Assembly: GCA_964035795.1 (NCBI GenBank)
Contig: OZ038320.1
Location: 31,657,739 to 31,721,738, forward strand
Length of the DNA stretch: 64,000 nt
Origin: Pterobdella sp. o SKG-2022
Lineage: Eukaryota; Annelida; Clitellata; Hirudinida; Piscicolidae
Direction: 5' to 3'
Shown piece after piece: positions 26,013-60,958 of this stretch. The notes below the pieces were generated by a model. That model saw only the letters and a list, made by a program, of their open reading frames with translations. It did not search any database and was not told the DNA's origin. The first letter of the stretch is position 1. Every line of letters begins with the position of its first letter. A program made the translations under genes and the position numbers.

Positions 26013-27330
26013 TTAGACAATTTTAGAATCCATGCTTTATTTTTTATTGCGTATGAGAATACGTTAAATTTCTCTAGTTTCTTTACAATTATTCAAAGTG
26101 AAATTATCGTGAATAATTACTGAGCTTTCTTTATTTCATAATGTTTATGGTTCCTTCTCACGCTTCCAGCAACAACTTTTCAATCGTTTTGAGGGGCTAT
26201 AGAGTTAGAGATAACTGCATCATACCATCAAAATCCACACTGGGTTTCATTTAAAACGTAAAAATAATTCAATTGAGATTTGAGTTTTTTTTAGTATGTG
26301 TTCCCAAAATATATACACGGATTAAATTCTGTGACGGTTATTCAACCAACCGTACTATTATTGGTCTGATAGTAGACTTGCATGCATAGTATTCCTGCCA
26401 GTAAAAACGTTATAATTATTTATTCTAAGAGTCATTCGTCTGTTTAGTAAGGTTGAGAGTGATAATTCAAAGCAAAAACGGTTAAAATCTTTATTAAAAG
26501 CTTCATAAATGTGATCCGAATGAAAGTAACAACTGATTGTGGAATGTTAAAAAGAACGTTGGTTTTATGTTTTTAAGTGAGGAAAATAATATAAACAATA
26601 ACAATAATATTGATTTTTTATTTGAAATACTTGATATAGTTTGGAAAATTAATGTAAATTATATTAATATTTAATTCATCATTAAGAAACACTTGAAAAT
26701 AGCCATTTTCTTATTCAAAAGTAACAATTTTTTGACATCATTAACATTATACATGAAATAATAATAATAATTAAATAACACTAGGATATCAAGTTTATAA
26801 ATCGAAACAATTTCATATACATTATGCCAGAACAGAAGTGTAAGTGAGGGTGATGGTTTTTATCAAAAAAAAATAATAATAATAACAATAATAACATTAA
26901 TACTCTAAATAATAATATAGCATTAATAAAACAATAATAAATAAAGGATAATGATGATTAATTTTTATTTGAATTTCATTAAAACATAAAATGAATAATA
27001 TTCCCATTGGAACTTTGAACTGACAATTACTCAGCATTTTTAAGGTTGTGATCCCATTTCTCAGCACACACTCATCTTAATCGAAACACATAGAAAAATT
27101 GAGACAGAAGATTGCAAAGTTTAGGATAGCCAATGAAAAGCTAATGGTTCTTCAGTTTTATTGAAGCTTGAAGCTTTTAGGCTCTGAAATCATTGATTCA
27201 ACTGTGAACCATAAAGCTTTGAAACTTAAAGCTTCAAGCCATTGTTCTCAATTCAAAGGTATAGTGGATAGTGATAGCAAAAAAGTCAACATATGATCAT
27301 CATTATGGCAGACTTATGTGTTTTTGCCGT
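26013..27330. other. AT-rich intergenic DNA
   Basis: No gene or element recognised between the two convergent genes. There are several AAT-rich runs around 26580-26960. Confidence 0.5.
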
Positions 27331-27339
27331 GGTAGTTTT

Positions 27340-28065
<726 letters not shown>

Positions 28066-28174
28066 TTTGTATGTTTAAGTTACTTTGAACGATGTCGTTG
28101 TTTGCATTGTTTAAAATGAATATTTTTGTTGTTTTTTATAAAAATAAATTGAGTTTTGTTTTTTTGTTGTCATT

Positions 28175-28180
28175 TTTATT
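28175..28180 (-). promoter_or_regulatory. Candidate polyadenylation signal just after the caudal stop
   Basis: Read on the minus strand, AATAAA starts only a few bases after the TGA stop of the caudal gene. If used, the 3' UTR would be extremely short and would end before the CA tract. AATAAA is common by chance here. Confidence 0.3.
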
Positions 28181-28181
28181 T

Positions 28182-28583
28182 TCAAAACATGGAATGTTTT
28201 TGCTGTTGTTGTTGTTGGCAATGGAGGTTAAAAGTGTCCAATTGTGGTTGGTTATAGAACTTGTTGTAGTAAAATGAGTTGTTGCTATTGATTATGGCGT
28301 TCATGTTGTTGTGGTTCATAGCCATGTTGATATCGTTGTTGAATTCGTAGTTCTCATTAAATATTTCGTACTCGTTGATTGGTTGGATTTGATGCTCATA
28401 ATTACCAATCACATCATTTTTATCAAAATATCCTTCATTCTTATTGGTTGATTGCATTGACATACTTTTTGAGGGAATTTCGAAATCTCCAGCATTTATC
28501 GTGTGACCTCTTTGTGACCTACATTCTTGTTTCCGCTTACATTTTCTGTCTTTTGCTCTGCGGTTTTGAAACCAGATTTTCAC
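28182..28583 (-). CDS. Caudal exon 3 (homeodomain helix 3, C-terminal tail)
   Basis: Begins [14 protein letters not shown] right after the acceptor TCAAAG, so the recognition helix lies wholly in this exon. A basic stretch (KCKRKQ) and an Asn-rich tail follow. It closes with a run of six Gln before KHSMF and a TGA stop. Confidence 0.95.
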   Translation of the reverse strand: MKIWFQNRRAKDRKCKRKQECRSQRGHTINAGDFEIPSKSMSMQSTNKNEGYFDKNDVIGNYEHQIQPINEYEIFNENYEFNNDINMAMNHNNMNAIINSNNSFYYNKFYNQPQLDTFNLHCQQQQQQKHSMF

Positions 28584-31500
28584 CTTTGAAAGAAGCGATA
28601 TAATTGGACGTTATTAATAGCAACAATATTAATTGGCAAAAATATTTAATTGTTGAAAATTTGTAAAATAAAGTTGTTGATTATTCAAAACTCTAAAGAA
28701 TAAAACAACAAATATATGAAATTTTAACTTTTTTTTTTTGAAAAATTTCATTGAAGCCTTAATCATATTCACTTTTCATAAATAACACAACGAAACTTCC
28801 AAGCGCGAGACTAATGCAAAATTTTTGGATAGAAAAATTATAATGTCAAAAAATATCAAACTGATGATGATTTATGACCAATCATTAAGCAACAAATCTC
28901 ATTTTTTTTCATTAAAAAATGTTGAATATATGATAACATGAAGCTCAAAAACTGAAGTCTTATTGGATATCAAGTTATGATTTTAACAAAAAATAGAAAA
29001 AAACGAATAGAAAATGTGGATGAAAACTAAAAAACCCTATATTAAAACTTAATAGATTTATAAGAAGCTTGAATCAAAAATGAAAGTTAAATACATCAAG
29101 AGAATAACAACTTAAATAAGGCGGATAACACCTTTAATAAGAATCCAATTAAAAACAACAAAAATTAGGATGATAATACAACCTAAAAACACAAGAAAAA
29201 CTTAAAATCACAAAAAAAAAACTGAAAACAGCAACAAAACACACACCTGTCTATCAGAAAGACCAATGAAGGAGGCCAGTTCTGACTTTCTCTGTATGGT
29301 GATGTACTGGTTGTATAGAAACTCCTTTTCCAACTCCACCTTCTGAACTTCACTGTAAACTACTCTGTATTTGTCTTTGGTGCGTGTCTTGCCTGTGTTG
29401 TGAGGGAGGGATGGATTGTTTATAGGAGGTGATGAAGGTTGTGAAGGGGTTTTGCGGTTATTTTTACGGAAGTGGTGATGGTTGGGGTGAGTGTAAGGGT
29501 TGGTTTTTAAGGGGAAGGATAGTTGTTGTGGTAGATTTGGGACACAAATGTTTATAAAATATAGAAAACAGTGTGCTGTTGTTATTTCCATTACTAATAA
29601 TGATTTTTACAAAATTTGGGATTTTTCAAAATGGAAATAAGACTTTTTCGAAATGATAAATATAACAATACAGAACTATTTTAATAAGACTACTCCACGT
29701 TGTCTTGAGGTGTGTGTTTGCATTGTGGGTGTGTGCACGAGTAAAATGGGCTTAGTTAAATTTAATTTTACTAGTTGGATAGTTTTGTTGAAAATCGTTT
29801 CAAAATGTTGACAAGTTGATGACCATTTGCTTGCAAACTCGTATTCGGAGAATCACAAAAAATAGACTCTAAACAAGACGAAAGACGTAAAAATATTTTA
29901 AATTGTGGAAAAAATATGAAAAAGATATAAATGCAATAAAAAATCAAAAAAAATTCAAAATTTTAATAACACCAAAGTAATAGACAGTTGAACGATTAAA
30001 AGTTAATAAATTCAATCAAAATTGGCTGCGGAAAAAAAACTATAATGGAAGCCTTCAAAACAAACTCTGTTTAGCTGATCACTGGCATTTTTAAAAAGAA
30101 CACACCACACCAGACCTTTAGTTAAACTTTTTTTTCTGCAGTTCAGTGCACCTGTTTTACGGTAGACAAAAGCACAAGTGTGTGTGCGTGTGTGTGTTTC
30201 TTTGTTTTTGTGTCATCTTACGGTAGTTGGTATTGTCTAATTGTTAGTTTCTCTTCTTCACTAACTCATTCTTATGCAATAATTCTTTCAAGAATTAATT
30301 ATGCTCCGAAAGTATAGGGTTACCAAATGAAGGTTATTATTATTTCTATTATTCTTAATATTTTTATTATCATGATTGCCAGTTTATATTTTTTTTAATA
30401 GTTTGGTTTTTCAATTTTCTGGTTTAGATGCTTCAAGTTTTTCTCGTCTATGCTGCCAATTTTTATTGACTTTTTTTCCAAAATAATGTGTTTTTTTTCA
30501 ATTTTTTATTGTTTTTTTGAAACATAAATTTTTGCTTCAAAAATTTTCAAAAAAATTTTTTTACAAATATTAAAAACATAAAACCACATTCGACATTCAA
30601 CATTCAACATTCCACTAATAAAATAAACTTCATGATATAAATCAGTACAAGGTATTTGGCTTTTTGTTGCCTTTTCCAATTAAAAATACAGGTTCAATCG
30701 GATAATATTTAGTATTGCTTCTTGACCAACGAGGGATTCTATAAGCAAAATTTGAGCATTTGGTAGTTCAATTTTTTTTGGAAACTACACTATGTAACTT
30801 CAACATATATATAAAGAATTAAATATAATTATCAACTACATTCAACTCTGTAAAATAAGATGTTTAAGGTTGGATTAATTAAAGTAGAGGTCAAGCTGGT
30901 TCAAAAACATTTTCTTCACTCAATAAAACAGGAGTTGCATCCCGATCTGACTCAAATAGTTCTTTCATGATAAATAAATATCAAATAATCTTTTTAAACA
31001 AAACTAATAAAACAATCTATGTAACATCTCCTCCCCTAACAACACCATTATTACCAAAAAAAGCTTCACTACCACACAAAGCCTAACAACATAACCGAAT
31101 TAACATCACCACTTACCACTAATACTACCACTATTAATACCATCAACTCATACCACCAACCAGCACCACCACACATACCCGTGGAAGGCACAGTGGGATA
31201 AACTGTTTTTTTCATCCACTGCCATGCAGGTTGGAGGTTATTGTGGGTATTGTTATATTTATTAGTTTTAACGTTATTATCTTCGTCATTTTTGTTAAGG
31301 TACTCAGAGTTAAAACCTTTATGTTGCTTTTTGAAGTATTGTTGGTTTTTCAACGGGCCCTCAAAATTGAACTCTTGAGCATTCTCTTTGCAAAAGTTTT
31401 CGCTAATTTCCTTCATTTGTTTCTTTCTACCACAAGAGTCAATATTAGGTTTAGATTCTATTGATTCTTCGCTATTGTCTTTTGTTTGCTTGCCTTCAGA

Positions 31501-32202
31501 GTCCACCGTGGTACTGTCCACATACCCTGTTTTCGTAGTTGATACCTGTTTTTCGTCTTGATCCTCGTCTTCTTCCTCTTCTTCCTCTTCATCTTTCTCT
31601 TCTTCACTACTTTTTCCATTCAAATCGTTTAAATAATTATAACGGGGATCAATGTTATGAGTTTTGTTTTTCAGTTTTTGCTGTTTTGTCTTTTGTAGTT
31701 TGTCTGGACTGCTTAGAGTCAACAAATTTGTATTTTTGATTTCATTGTTGCAGTTGAAATACGAGTTAAAAGGGTTTTTGTTCCATTCATCAATATCAAC
31801 ACTCAAAGAATTGTTGTAACCATTGAAGAAATGTTCATTGCTATAGTTGTAACCGTAGTTATTATTATAACTATTAATTGGATGTGGGTACATTTTATTG
31901 GAAGCAGGTAGATAATTTTGCTCTAAAAGATCCAGTTTGTTGTGCTGATGTGGGTAAAAGAGACAATGTGGCTGGTAATAGTTATAATAAGTCCTATGTT
32001 CAACATAGTGGAAATGGTTGTTGTTTAGATGCGGAATGTGTTGCAAGTTTTTGTGTTCTTGTTGTTGTAGTTTATTTCTTGTTTCTTGTAGTTTCAATTG
32101 TTTTGCGTTGGTTTCGTCTTTGTTGTATTCCTGTTGTTTTGTCTTTGAACTCTTTTGGGCTTGTTTCGTTGTTTGTTGTGAGTCATATAATTGAAGGTCC
32201 AT
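28182..32202 (-). CDS. Caudal/Cdx ParaHox homeodomain transcription factor, three exons
   Basis: Predicted 523-residue nuclear DNA-binding protein. Exons on the minus strand are 32202-31179, 29392-29247 and 28583-28182 (phases 1 and 0; 524 codons with stop). The homeodomain occupies about residues 347-406. It has the caudal signature TKDKYRVVY, then [18 protein letters not shown] and [11 protein letters not shown]. Recognition-helix W48, Q50 and N51 are present. A hexapeptide-like WQWM motif at 327-330, for PBC-cofactor contact, lies just upstream as in Cdx proteins. An intron splits the homeodomain between positions 44 and 45. The N-terminus is long and Gln/Asn/His/Tyr-rich with an acidic run; the C-terminus ends in a Gln run. 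Caudal genes specify posterior identity and gut in bilaterians. The homeodomain reads RAKDRK where caudal proteins usually have RAKERK. Confidence 0.95.
29247..29392 (-). CDS. Caudal exon 2 (homeodomain helices 1 and 2)
   Basis: 146 bases, entering in phase 1 after CACAG and leaving in phase 0 at GTGTGT. Encodes [13 protein letters not shown] through LSDRQ. Reading further upstream into the intron gives an open but meaningless extension. Confidence 0.95.
31179..32202 (-). CDS. Caudal exon 1 (N-terminal region, hexapeptide)
   Basis: 341 codons plus one base from the Met start. Low-complexity Gln/Asn/Tyr-rich sequence surrounds an acidic Glu/Asp run of about 20 residues. The exon ends after the WQWMKK motif at donor GTATGT. 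Confidence 0.9.
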
Positions 32203-34475
32203 CAGTGCTCGTTGGTTGAAACATCGAACATCGATACCTTCAAGTTAAAATCTTTCTTTTTCAGCCGCTTTTTTCAATAGCTCAACAAAAAACATCTAGA
32301 AGAGTTCACAATTCTTTAACTTTTCTTTTAAGCTTTTTCAAGTTTTTCAGCAAATTTTTACTACAAAGCTTTTTCGTGTATTTCAATAAGCCTGCAGAAC
32401 TAAAGGACAGTGTCATAGTAAGTGCCATAAAACGCCTTTTATTGCTTGCATAAATTAAACCTCACAACTTTCTCATTTGTTGAAGGTTGTTCATTAATAC
32501 AATATTATCAACTACTTGTTATTATTGTAGTTATTCTTTTTTCTATTTTCATTTTATTTATTTAAATACCATATTTTTGTTATTTATTTGTGTATATTTA
32601 AAGATTATTTATGAAATACAGTTTTATTATCATTTTTTATTGAATGTTATATTCTGATATATTGTTATATTGATACTACTAATTTTTCATTGTTTTTTTA
32701 GTTTCACTGTTTTTGACTTGTTTTTTATCTATAACTTATAAAATAAAATTCAAAAATTTAATTGCAGCACCAAACAGTTTAACATCAACTTTACCTACAA
32801 AAATTTTCTGATGTTTCTCCAAAGATTTTGTTGTGTTTATCCAAATTTTTGGTAAATAAACAAACTTCAGAAACTAGAGAATTAAGAAATGAAACTTGAA
32901 GCTAAAGTCTTAGAGAGTTGGTGATAGTTTAAATAAAAACCAAATTTTTCTATGAACTGTTCATTAAAGTTCCCACGTAGTTAAACTTTCCAAATTAATA
33001 ACTTTCATTATCAGCTATTTGTAACCAATCATTTTTTCAAGTTAACTCCGCCTACTTTTTTGAATCGACCAATAATGAATAGCATCTTGAATACTGACAC
33101 TTTTGATTGGTCTATAAATTGTCAAGTTGTTACGTCAATAGCGGCGCCTTTTATTTGTCCATAGTGGGATAAATGTTGTGTGTCATTTTTATTCCAACTT
33201 TTCCGTTTTTTTTATTTTATTTTTCAAATCCTCATAAATCATTTCATTATCATTCAGAAACACATTTTTTCAAACAAATTAAAATCATTTTTAATTTTTT
33301 GTAAAAAAAATTAAAAATTTTTCAAATTAGGAAAAAATAATTTATTAAAAAAATATTTCCGAAAGAAAACTTGGCCACCAGTATTTTGGCGCCAAAAGTC
33401 TCAAGTGGCCAGCTCACAACACGCCTTATCGCTTTCTTGTCGTTACCGTGTATTATTTGAAATTTCTTGTGTTTTTTTGTTTAATTAGGCTAATATTTCA
33501 ATAATTAGGTAATTATTTTCTATTTTTTGATTTTACAATTTTCTATCTGTTTTTTTTCAGTCGAAAAGATAATGACACATAATCCAGATAAATTTGCATA
33601 AAATTAAATATTTTATATTCTAGATGAATTTTCTAAAATTTCAAATGATCTTAAGGTGAAATTTTCCACTTAAAATGTATTGAGAAAACAAAGGAAACTT
33701 CAAAAGCTCACACAATAAAAACTCCCAAAAGCCTTCACCATCTGATCATCGTCATCTAACCCTTAATATGAACTTCAATTATCGTTGCATCATTTGCTGG
33801 TGTTCAAAAGAATGTTGAAGTTTTATCAACAAAATTTTAAAAACTTTTTTGTGTGACTAATCTACATTAAAAGTAATAAAAAGCAAATAAAATTAAAAAA
33901 ACAATTTTTTTTAAAAAGCCTACAAAAAGCATCAAAACCCTTCATATCACCTCAACTTACCAACATTAAACACCAAAAGCAACAATAATCAATAGCAAAC
34001 AGAATAATCAATTACAGACTATAGTATCAAAAAGACAGACGACCGGAGATAAAAAGAGATAGCAAGTCTACAAGACATGGCCTCGTTGACACCTGCCTAC
34101 CAATAGGATGTGCTCGTTTAATGGGGTCCTTCCAGTTGATTTGCGTGGATTGGTGACTTTCATGTCAAGTATTGATTTCATTATTGATTTTTTTTGGTTG
34201 TTTTGTGGTGAGTTTTTTTAGGGTTATCTTGGTTTTTTGGAAAAATTCTTGTTTTTTGAGATTTTTGAAGTTTAATATAGAAATTACGGTAAAACAGAAA
34301 AAAATATATTTTAATACATTAGAACACATCAAAATAAAATACAACCAGTAAAAGACAATACAAAACAATAATTCAAATAATTACAGGAGAATGTAATAGA
34401 AATCCCATTCTACCGCCAGAACCATCCAACCCACAACAAGCATCAAAGCCTTTATTGCGTTAGAGTTGCCGATTA
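32203..34475. other. Upstream region of caudal, regulatory candidates
   Basis: No coding sequence is proven. 33050-33180 holds two CCAAT-type sites in opposite orientations, a TATAAAT and a TTACGTCA CRE-like site. 33384-33397 is a perfect 14-bp palindrome. 34030-34160 is a GC-richer island open in one frame on each strand. These lie 0.9-2 kb upstream of the caudal start codon and may be promoter or enhancer DNA. Confidence 0.4.
33384..33397. promoter_or_regulatory. Perfect E2F-like palindrome
   Basis: TTTTGGCGCCAAAA is a perfect palindrome containing the E2F consensus TTTSGCGC on both strands. It is nested inside outer arms TGGCCAC (33372-33378) and GTGGCCA (33405-33411). It stands out in AT-rich DNA about 1.2 kb upstream of caudal. 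Confidence 0.4.
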
Positions 34476-34675
34476 NNNNNNNNNNNNNNNNNNNNNNNNN
34501 NNNNNNNNNNNNNNNNNNNNNNNNNNNNNNNNNNNNNNNNNNNNNNNNNNNNNNNNNNNNNNNNNNNNNNNNNNNNNNNNNNNNNNNNNNNNNNNNNNNN
34601 NNNNNNNNNNNNNNNNNNNNNNNNNNNNNNNNNNNNNNNNNNNNNNNNNNNNNNNNNNNNNNNNNNNNNNNNNNN
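34476..34675. other. Assembly gap
   Basis: 200 consecutive N. The DNA on either side is open in a frame, but no protein is recognisable. Confidence 0.99.
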
Positions 34676-37600
34676 AACAACTTGAAAACCAAATAAAACA
34701 AGACATGAACATCATTGCGGGCAATGACCTTCCATCTTGGTGTCACTATGGAGTTCCAAAAACTAGCCAATTATATTAGAAGAATAAAATAATAATAATA
34801 ACAATAATAATAATAAAAATAATAAAACAGAAATAATATTGTTATTGTTGTGATCAAAGCAATAAGATTACTTGGTTGCAAGAATGGATCATGCCGTCAT
34901 ATAGACACAGAAACAAGCTATATTTATAGATTATATTATTAAATTTATTGAACCATAAATAATAAAACAAAAATCAATAACATTAGTACTACTAACCATA
35001 ATAATATCAATAAAATGAAACTATATAATCATAATCATGGAAATAATCAAAAAGATGAAAAATTACCTGACTTACGATGAAGCGCTAGTGGCGCCACTGC
35101 ACGAAGGTACGACTACCACGAGAAGTGAAAGAAAAAATTTACAACGGTGCCATCTTAACATGTTTGTGTGTTACTTGTGATGATGATGATAACAATAATA
35201 ACAAAAACATACTAATAAAAATATAAAAATAAATAATAAAATGAAATAATAAAAAAATAAAGTTGATATCATATTTATAACGTTATGATTACTTGTATGA
35301 TGAAAACCATAACAATAATATGATGACGACAAAGTCCAATATGTATCATCATACAGAGAACCTTTTGTATCCATATCAATATGTTTATTATTGTACATAG
35401 TATATATAATATATAATAAAAAATAAAAAGAATAAAAAACAGGAAGAATATTTGAAAAAAAATAATAAGCATAATAATAATAATAAAGTTCATTTTGCAT
35501 ATGTAATCAATACATATCAATGACTTCTGACGTCATACCCAACATTTAAATCATTTTTTGTGCTTTCATGCAAGTACATTTTTGCGAAAATTTTTGCACG
35601 TACAACTCTTTATACACGTGTGATGCTCTAATCACGCACACTTGTGATGTGTGCGTAACGATAAACTATCACGTACAATATTGTGTTGAAGGTGAAAGAA
35701 TCTATGAGGTGTGTATGAAGAGAAAATTTACAAGGGTCTACCACACATACGTGACGTTGTAGTATGTGTGTTTATGTATTTTTTTGTGTGTTTGTATTTT
35801 TATGTATGTGTTAATCAATCGATTAACAATTATATTCACCATGGCAACAGTATCATGTTATACCACATATATCGTCATCTTTAAAGAAATAGTTTTATAA
35901 TAAGGAATATATCACTTTTGTTATAACAGCATTATATGAACGAGAAAATCTTTTTGAAATTTTTAAACATATATAACATCGGTTATAGAGACTCGTCATA
36001 ATTTCCGATACATCGTCATACTTAGCTATTTATAGCACTAAATGAATAAGATTGCAAAACGCTATAAATACCGTGCTTTAAGCCTACGTCACAACCACCG
36101 ACCAATAGAAAAGCGCCTGGAGTGCTACTATGATCTTTATTATAATAAGGAAGCAAGAGAGAATTTGGGTCACTCGTTGAACATTTTAATCAGTTTATGA
36201 TAATTGATTAGAAATATGAGCCAATCACGTTGTCATTTTAAATTGTCAATTTAATCATAACAGGCTAGCATATCACATATAATAACAGATATAGTAATCA
36301 CTTAAGGATTGATAAAAAACATCAGTCAATTTCGGTGCATTGAAGCATACGTGAAAATATTAGAATAATCATAAAAAATAAAATTATTAATATAAATAAT
36401 AACCATAATAATATATTGTATAGATTCAATAGGTATTTTCCCCTAAATCATGACCCGTACTTATTAGTCACACATAACAATAATAAACACAAAAAAAAAG
36501 CCAAATTTTCCACTCAATAAGATGCAAAACAATAAAAAAATAAAAAATAATTGAAATAACAATGTCACTAAAAATAAAAAACAAGAAAAGTTAAAAACGG
36601 CGTCAATGCGACTGATTTTGAACCTCAATGTATACGCGACAGGACCCTCGCTAGCCATTGTCTCGTTAGCTATTGTTCGCGGTTGATGATCAGAAAATTG
36701 AATCAATTTTATTGGGCTCCAAACAAAACATTCAGAAAAATGATGTAAACGAATGATACAAAAACAATAAAATAATAAAAACAATAAAAAAAAATAAGAT
36801 TTTATTCGCTAGGTTGTAACGATAAAGCATATTTTACATAGTTTTTCTATATATATATATGTCAACACTCATTAACCTTAATTATATCACCAATGAAGAG
36901 GAAAAATTATGCTAATCAATAATGAAAATAATAATAATAAACAATAATAATAAACATAATAATATCAATAATGGCAAATCTTCATCATATAATGCGATTA
37001 TTATAGTTACACACATCATTAGCAACATGCATGACTGGCACAAGCAGTTGTGACGTCACGGGATTAAAATTTCGTGATGTTTTGCAAGAAGAGGAGCATG
37101 TTATTGTTTCGTTGAACAATGTTATTGTTGTTATTTATAACAGATCTTTTGTTGTTGAACTGTTTCGCAACATGTTTAACATTTTTGTTATTAATGCTTT
37201 ATAACAGGAGTTGTTGTGATATCATTGAGGATTCATAACATTGGTGATGTTACTAAAGGATATAGTTTTAAGCGGAAGTTTCAATATTACAGCATGTCAA
37301 AACACTAGATTTGAGTTCCATCAGACAGTGATCAATGCGAGGAGTACAAGGTTCAAATGTGGTAGCATCGTGGTGAGGGTTGATGACAGTTAGATACATA
37401 ATCCAAGAACAGCTTGCTTGTTATATAACAGGTTATAACAGATGATGATGTTTGGGAAATGCTGTATGGTTACCATTGTATCCATATTTGTATTATAATG
37501 GCATAAGTATTACAGTGGGATGGATTTGTATTTATATTGGATGACGGGTTTGAGGGGTTATTATGGCTTAGACAGCATGATTTTGATATAGTATTGGATG

Positions 37601-39400
37601 CTGGTATCCTAATCAAAAAGCTTTTGTGGGGTACTTACATAGACGAGAGTGTATTGAAGATATTGATCAAGTGGTAGCGTATGGGATAAGACAGTATTGA
37701 ATGGGATGGAGCGGTATTAGGTGGATACATTTCATAGTATGGTAGGTAACATACGAAAAAGACGCTAAATTTTAGATAAGGTGTATTTGAAATGGGCATA
37801 TGGTAGAATCTATAACTGGGAGTCTACGGTTGATGGATAAAATGGCGTTTAAAAATGGCGTTTAAAATGGAGACAGGGCAATAATGAAACGTGGGCTAGC
37901 ATGCTTTCTATAACAAAAGTTCCCATGGGAGATTAGACGGGCCTATAACTTATCTACATATCTTGAAAGTTGCTCCTCGGGGGTGAGGTGGTTGTCGTCG
38001 TCTTGGCTTGTATTCCTCGTTTGTATTGAAAACATTAGGCGCTGGTCGTTGTACGAGCTGTTATTGTTGTTGTCGTTATTGTTGTTGCTGATAAGGATGT
38101 TGTTGTTAGTGTTGTGTGTTATAAGACTACCGTTGTTCCTGTTGTGAAAATATTAACAAACAATTAATAAATCAGTAACATTAACTATAATAATATCAGT
38201 AGTATTAGTAGTAGTAGCATTAAGATTACTATTATTATTAGTAAAGAAAATGATAGTATCATTGAAGCTATGAACTTTATTAAAACGATTAATAAACACG
38301 AACAATCAATCAACCGATCGACCTAAATTACCGCGCGTTTCCCTTATCCATCCTAACTTAAGGCTTGTTTCCTCAACCAAAGCAGAGGCATATTGCATAA
38401 AGTATGACGTGGCATTACACAGCGAATGCTCTTCTATACACCACCTCATGTGGCTAACAATGTTGAGTCATGAGAATTTTAAAGCAAAAACCATGAGTAA
38501 GCATAACCATCTCAAGCACCTCATTTACTTTGCAAATAAATGAATGTACAGTATTGTTTTTTTTTTCATATTATTATTATTTTTATTTTTAATATTACCA
38601 AGTGGTGTAGTTATAGCTGTTTTTCTGTTGTTGGTTGGCGATGTTGTTGAGGGCGGGCTGTTCAAATTCCAAAACCACATTGTCAGAGCTCACCGAGCCC
38701 ATCCCTGCCACCTTTTGGCTCTGTGAAGAGTTTCCTTACTTTTTGTTGACGTATTACTTTAATTAGTTAACTAATTAATAGATATCATTATTATTTTTTT
38801 TTTAATTTTTGTTTTTTTTTTGAAGAAAAATATGAAATAAAAACAATGATAAATTAATTTTTAAAAATATATTCTAAATTTTAAATTTAAAAACATTCAA
38901 AATGCAGTCATTTACGTCACAATCATCTTCCAAATTGCTTCCCAAATATTCAAGTTACATTTTAAAATATTAGTTACATTGAAAAAACATTAGTAAATAT
39001 TTATAAAGAATCTCGAGTATTATTGAAAGTCTGTATTGGGGGAAAAATGGGACAAAAATAATGAAAAGAAAAAACATCAAGTATGCAAAAGAACATAAAT
39101 AAAGTGAAATAAAAACAAATAAAAGCTTAGTATGTAAATGTAAGCAAAAGTTAAAACTACAAGGAATATTAGTCAATGTGGTAAGATAAGGTTGAAATTA
39201 TCGAAAGTTAGTCATTTTTGAGCAAAAGTATTTAAATTTCTCAAAATTGTTTTAATTAGAGAATCAAGATATTTTAAATGAAGAAACACTTGGTGATACC
39301 AACACCACCATCTTAATAATAATAATAATAATAATCATCATCATCATCCTCCTCATCCTCATCATCATCATCATCATCATCATCCTCATAAGATACAAGT
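34676..39400. other. Intergenic DNA between caudal and CBP
   Basis: No gene proven. It contains AAT/ATT-rich runs, a 12-bp palindrome at 35087-35098, a dispersed repeat at about 35630-35700 and recurring TATAACAG phrases between 35.9 and 37.4 kb. GC-richer DNA at 36590-36730 is open on both strands. 39314-39386 is AAT and ATC triplet repeat just beyond the CBP stop. The CBP 3' UTR should occupy the right part; an AATAAA on the minus strand at 38587-38582 is one possible end. Confidence 0.45.
39314..39386. repeat. AAT/ATC triplet repeat in the CBP 3' UTR
   Basis: (AAT)n followed by interrupted (ATC)n, starting 15 bases beyond the CBP stop codon. It is probably transcribed as part of the 3' UTR. 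Confidence 0.9.
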
Positions 39401-60834
<21,434 letters not shown>

Positions 60835-60958
60835 CTGCATCGATTATGCACTTCTAATTATTATTGGGTTTAAATATTTTGTTGTTATTGTTTTTGTTGT
60901 TATTAGTTATTTATAAAATATAAAATTAGCTTAAATGGAAACATCTACGACAGTTACA

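Noticed and set aside
29393..29591. N-terminal extension of the caudal homeodomain exon
   Set aside because: The frame stays open into the intron but is Pro/His/Asn low complexity. A CACAG acceptor in the right phase joins exon 1 exactly at the conserved GKTRTKDK.
31539..32219. Plus-strand open frames across caudal exon 1
   Set aside because: Antisense shadows of the Gln/Asn-rich caudal coding sequence.
36464..36784. Minus-strand gene with DHQPRTIANETMASEGPV segment
   Set aside because: The middle looks protein-like and is GC-richer, but both strands are open, the ends are AT-rich noise and nothing is recognisable. Not enough to call.
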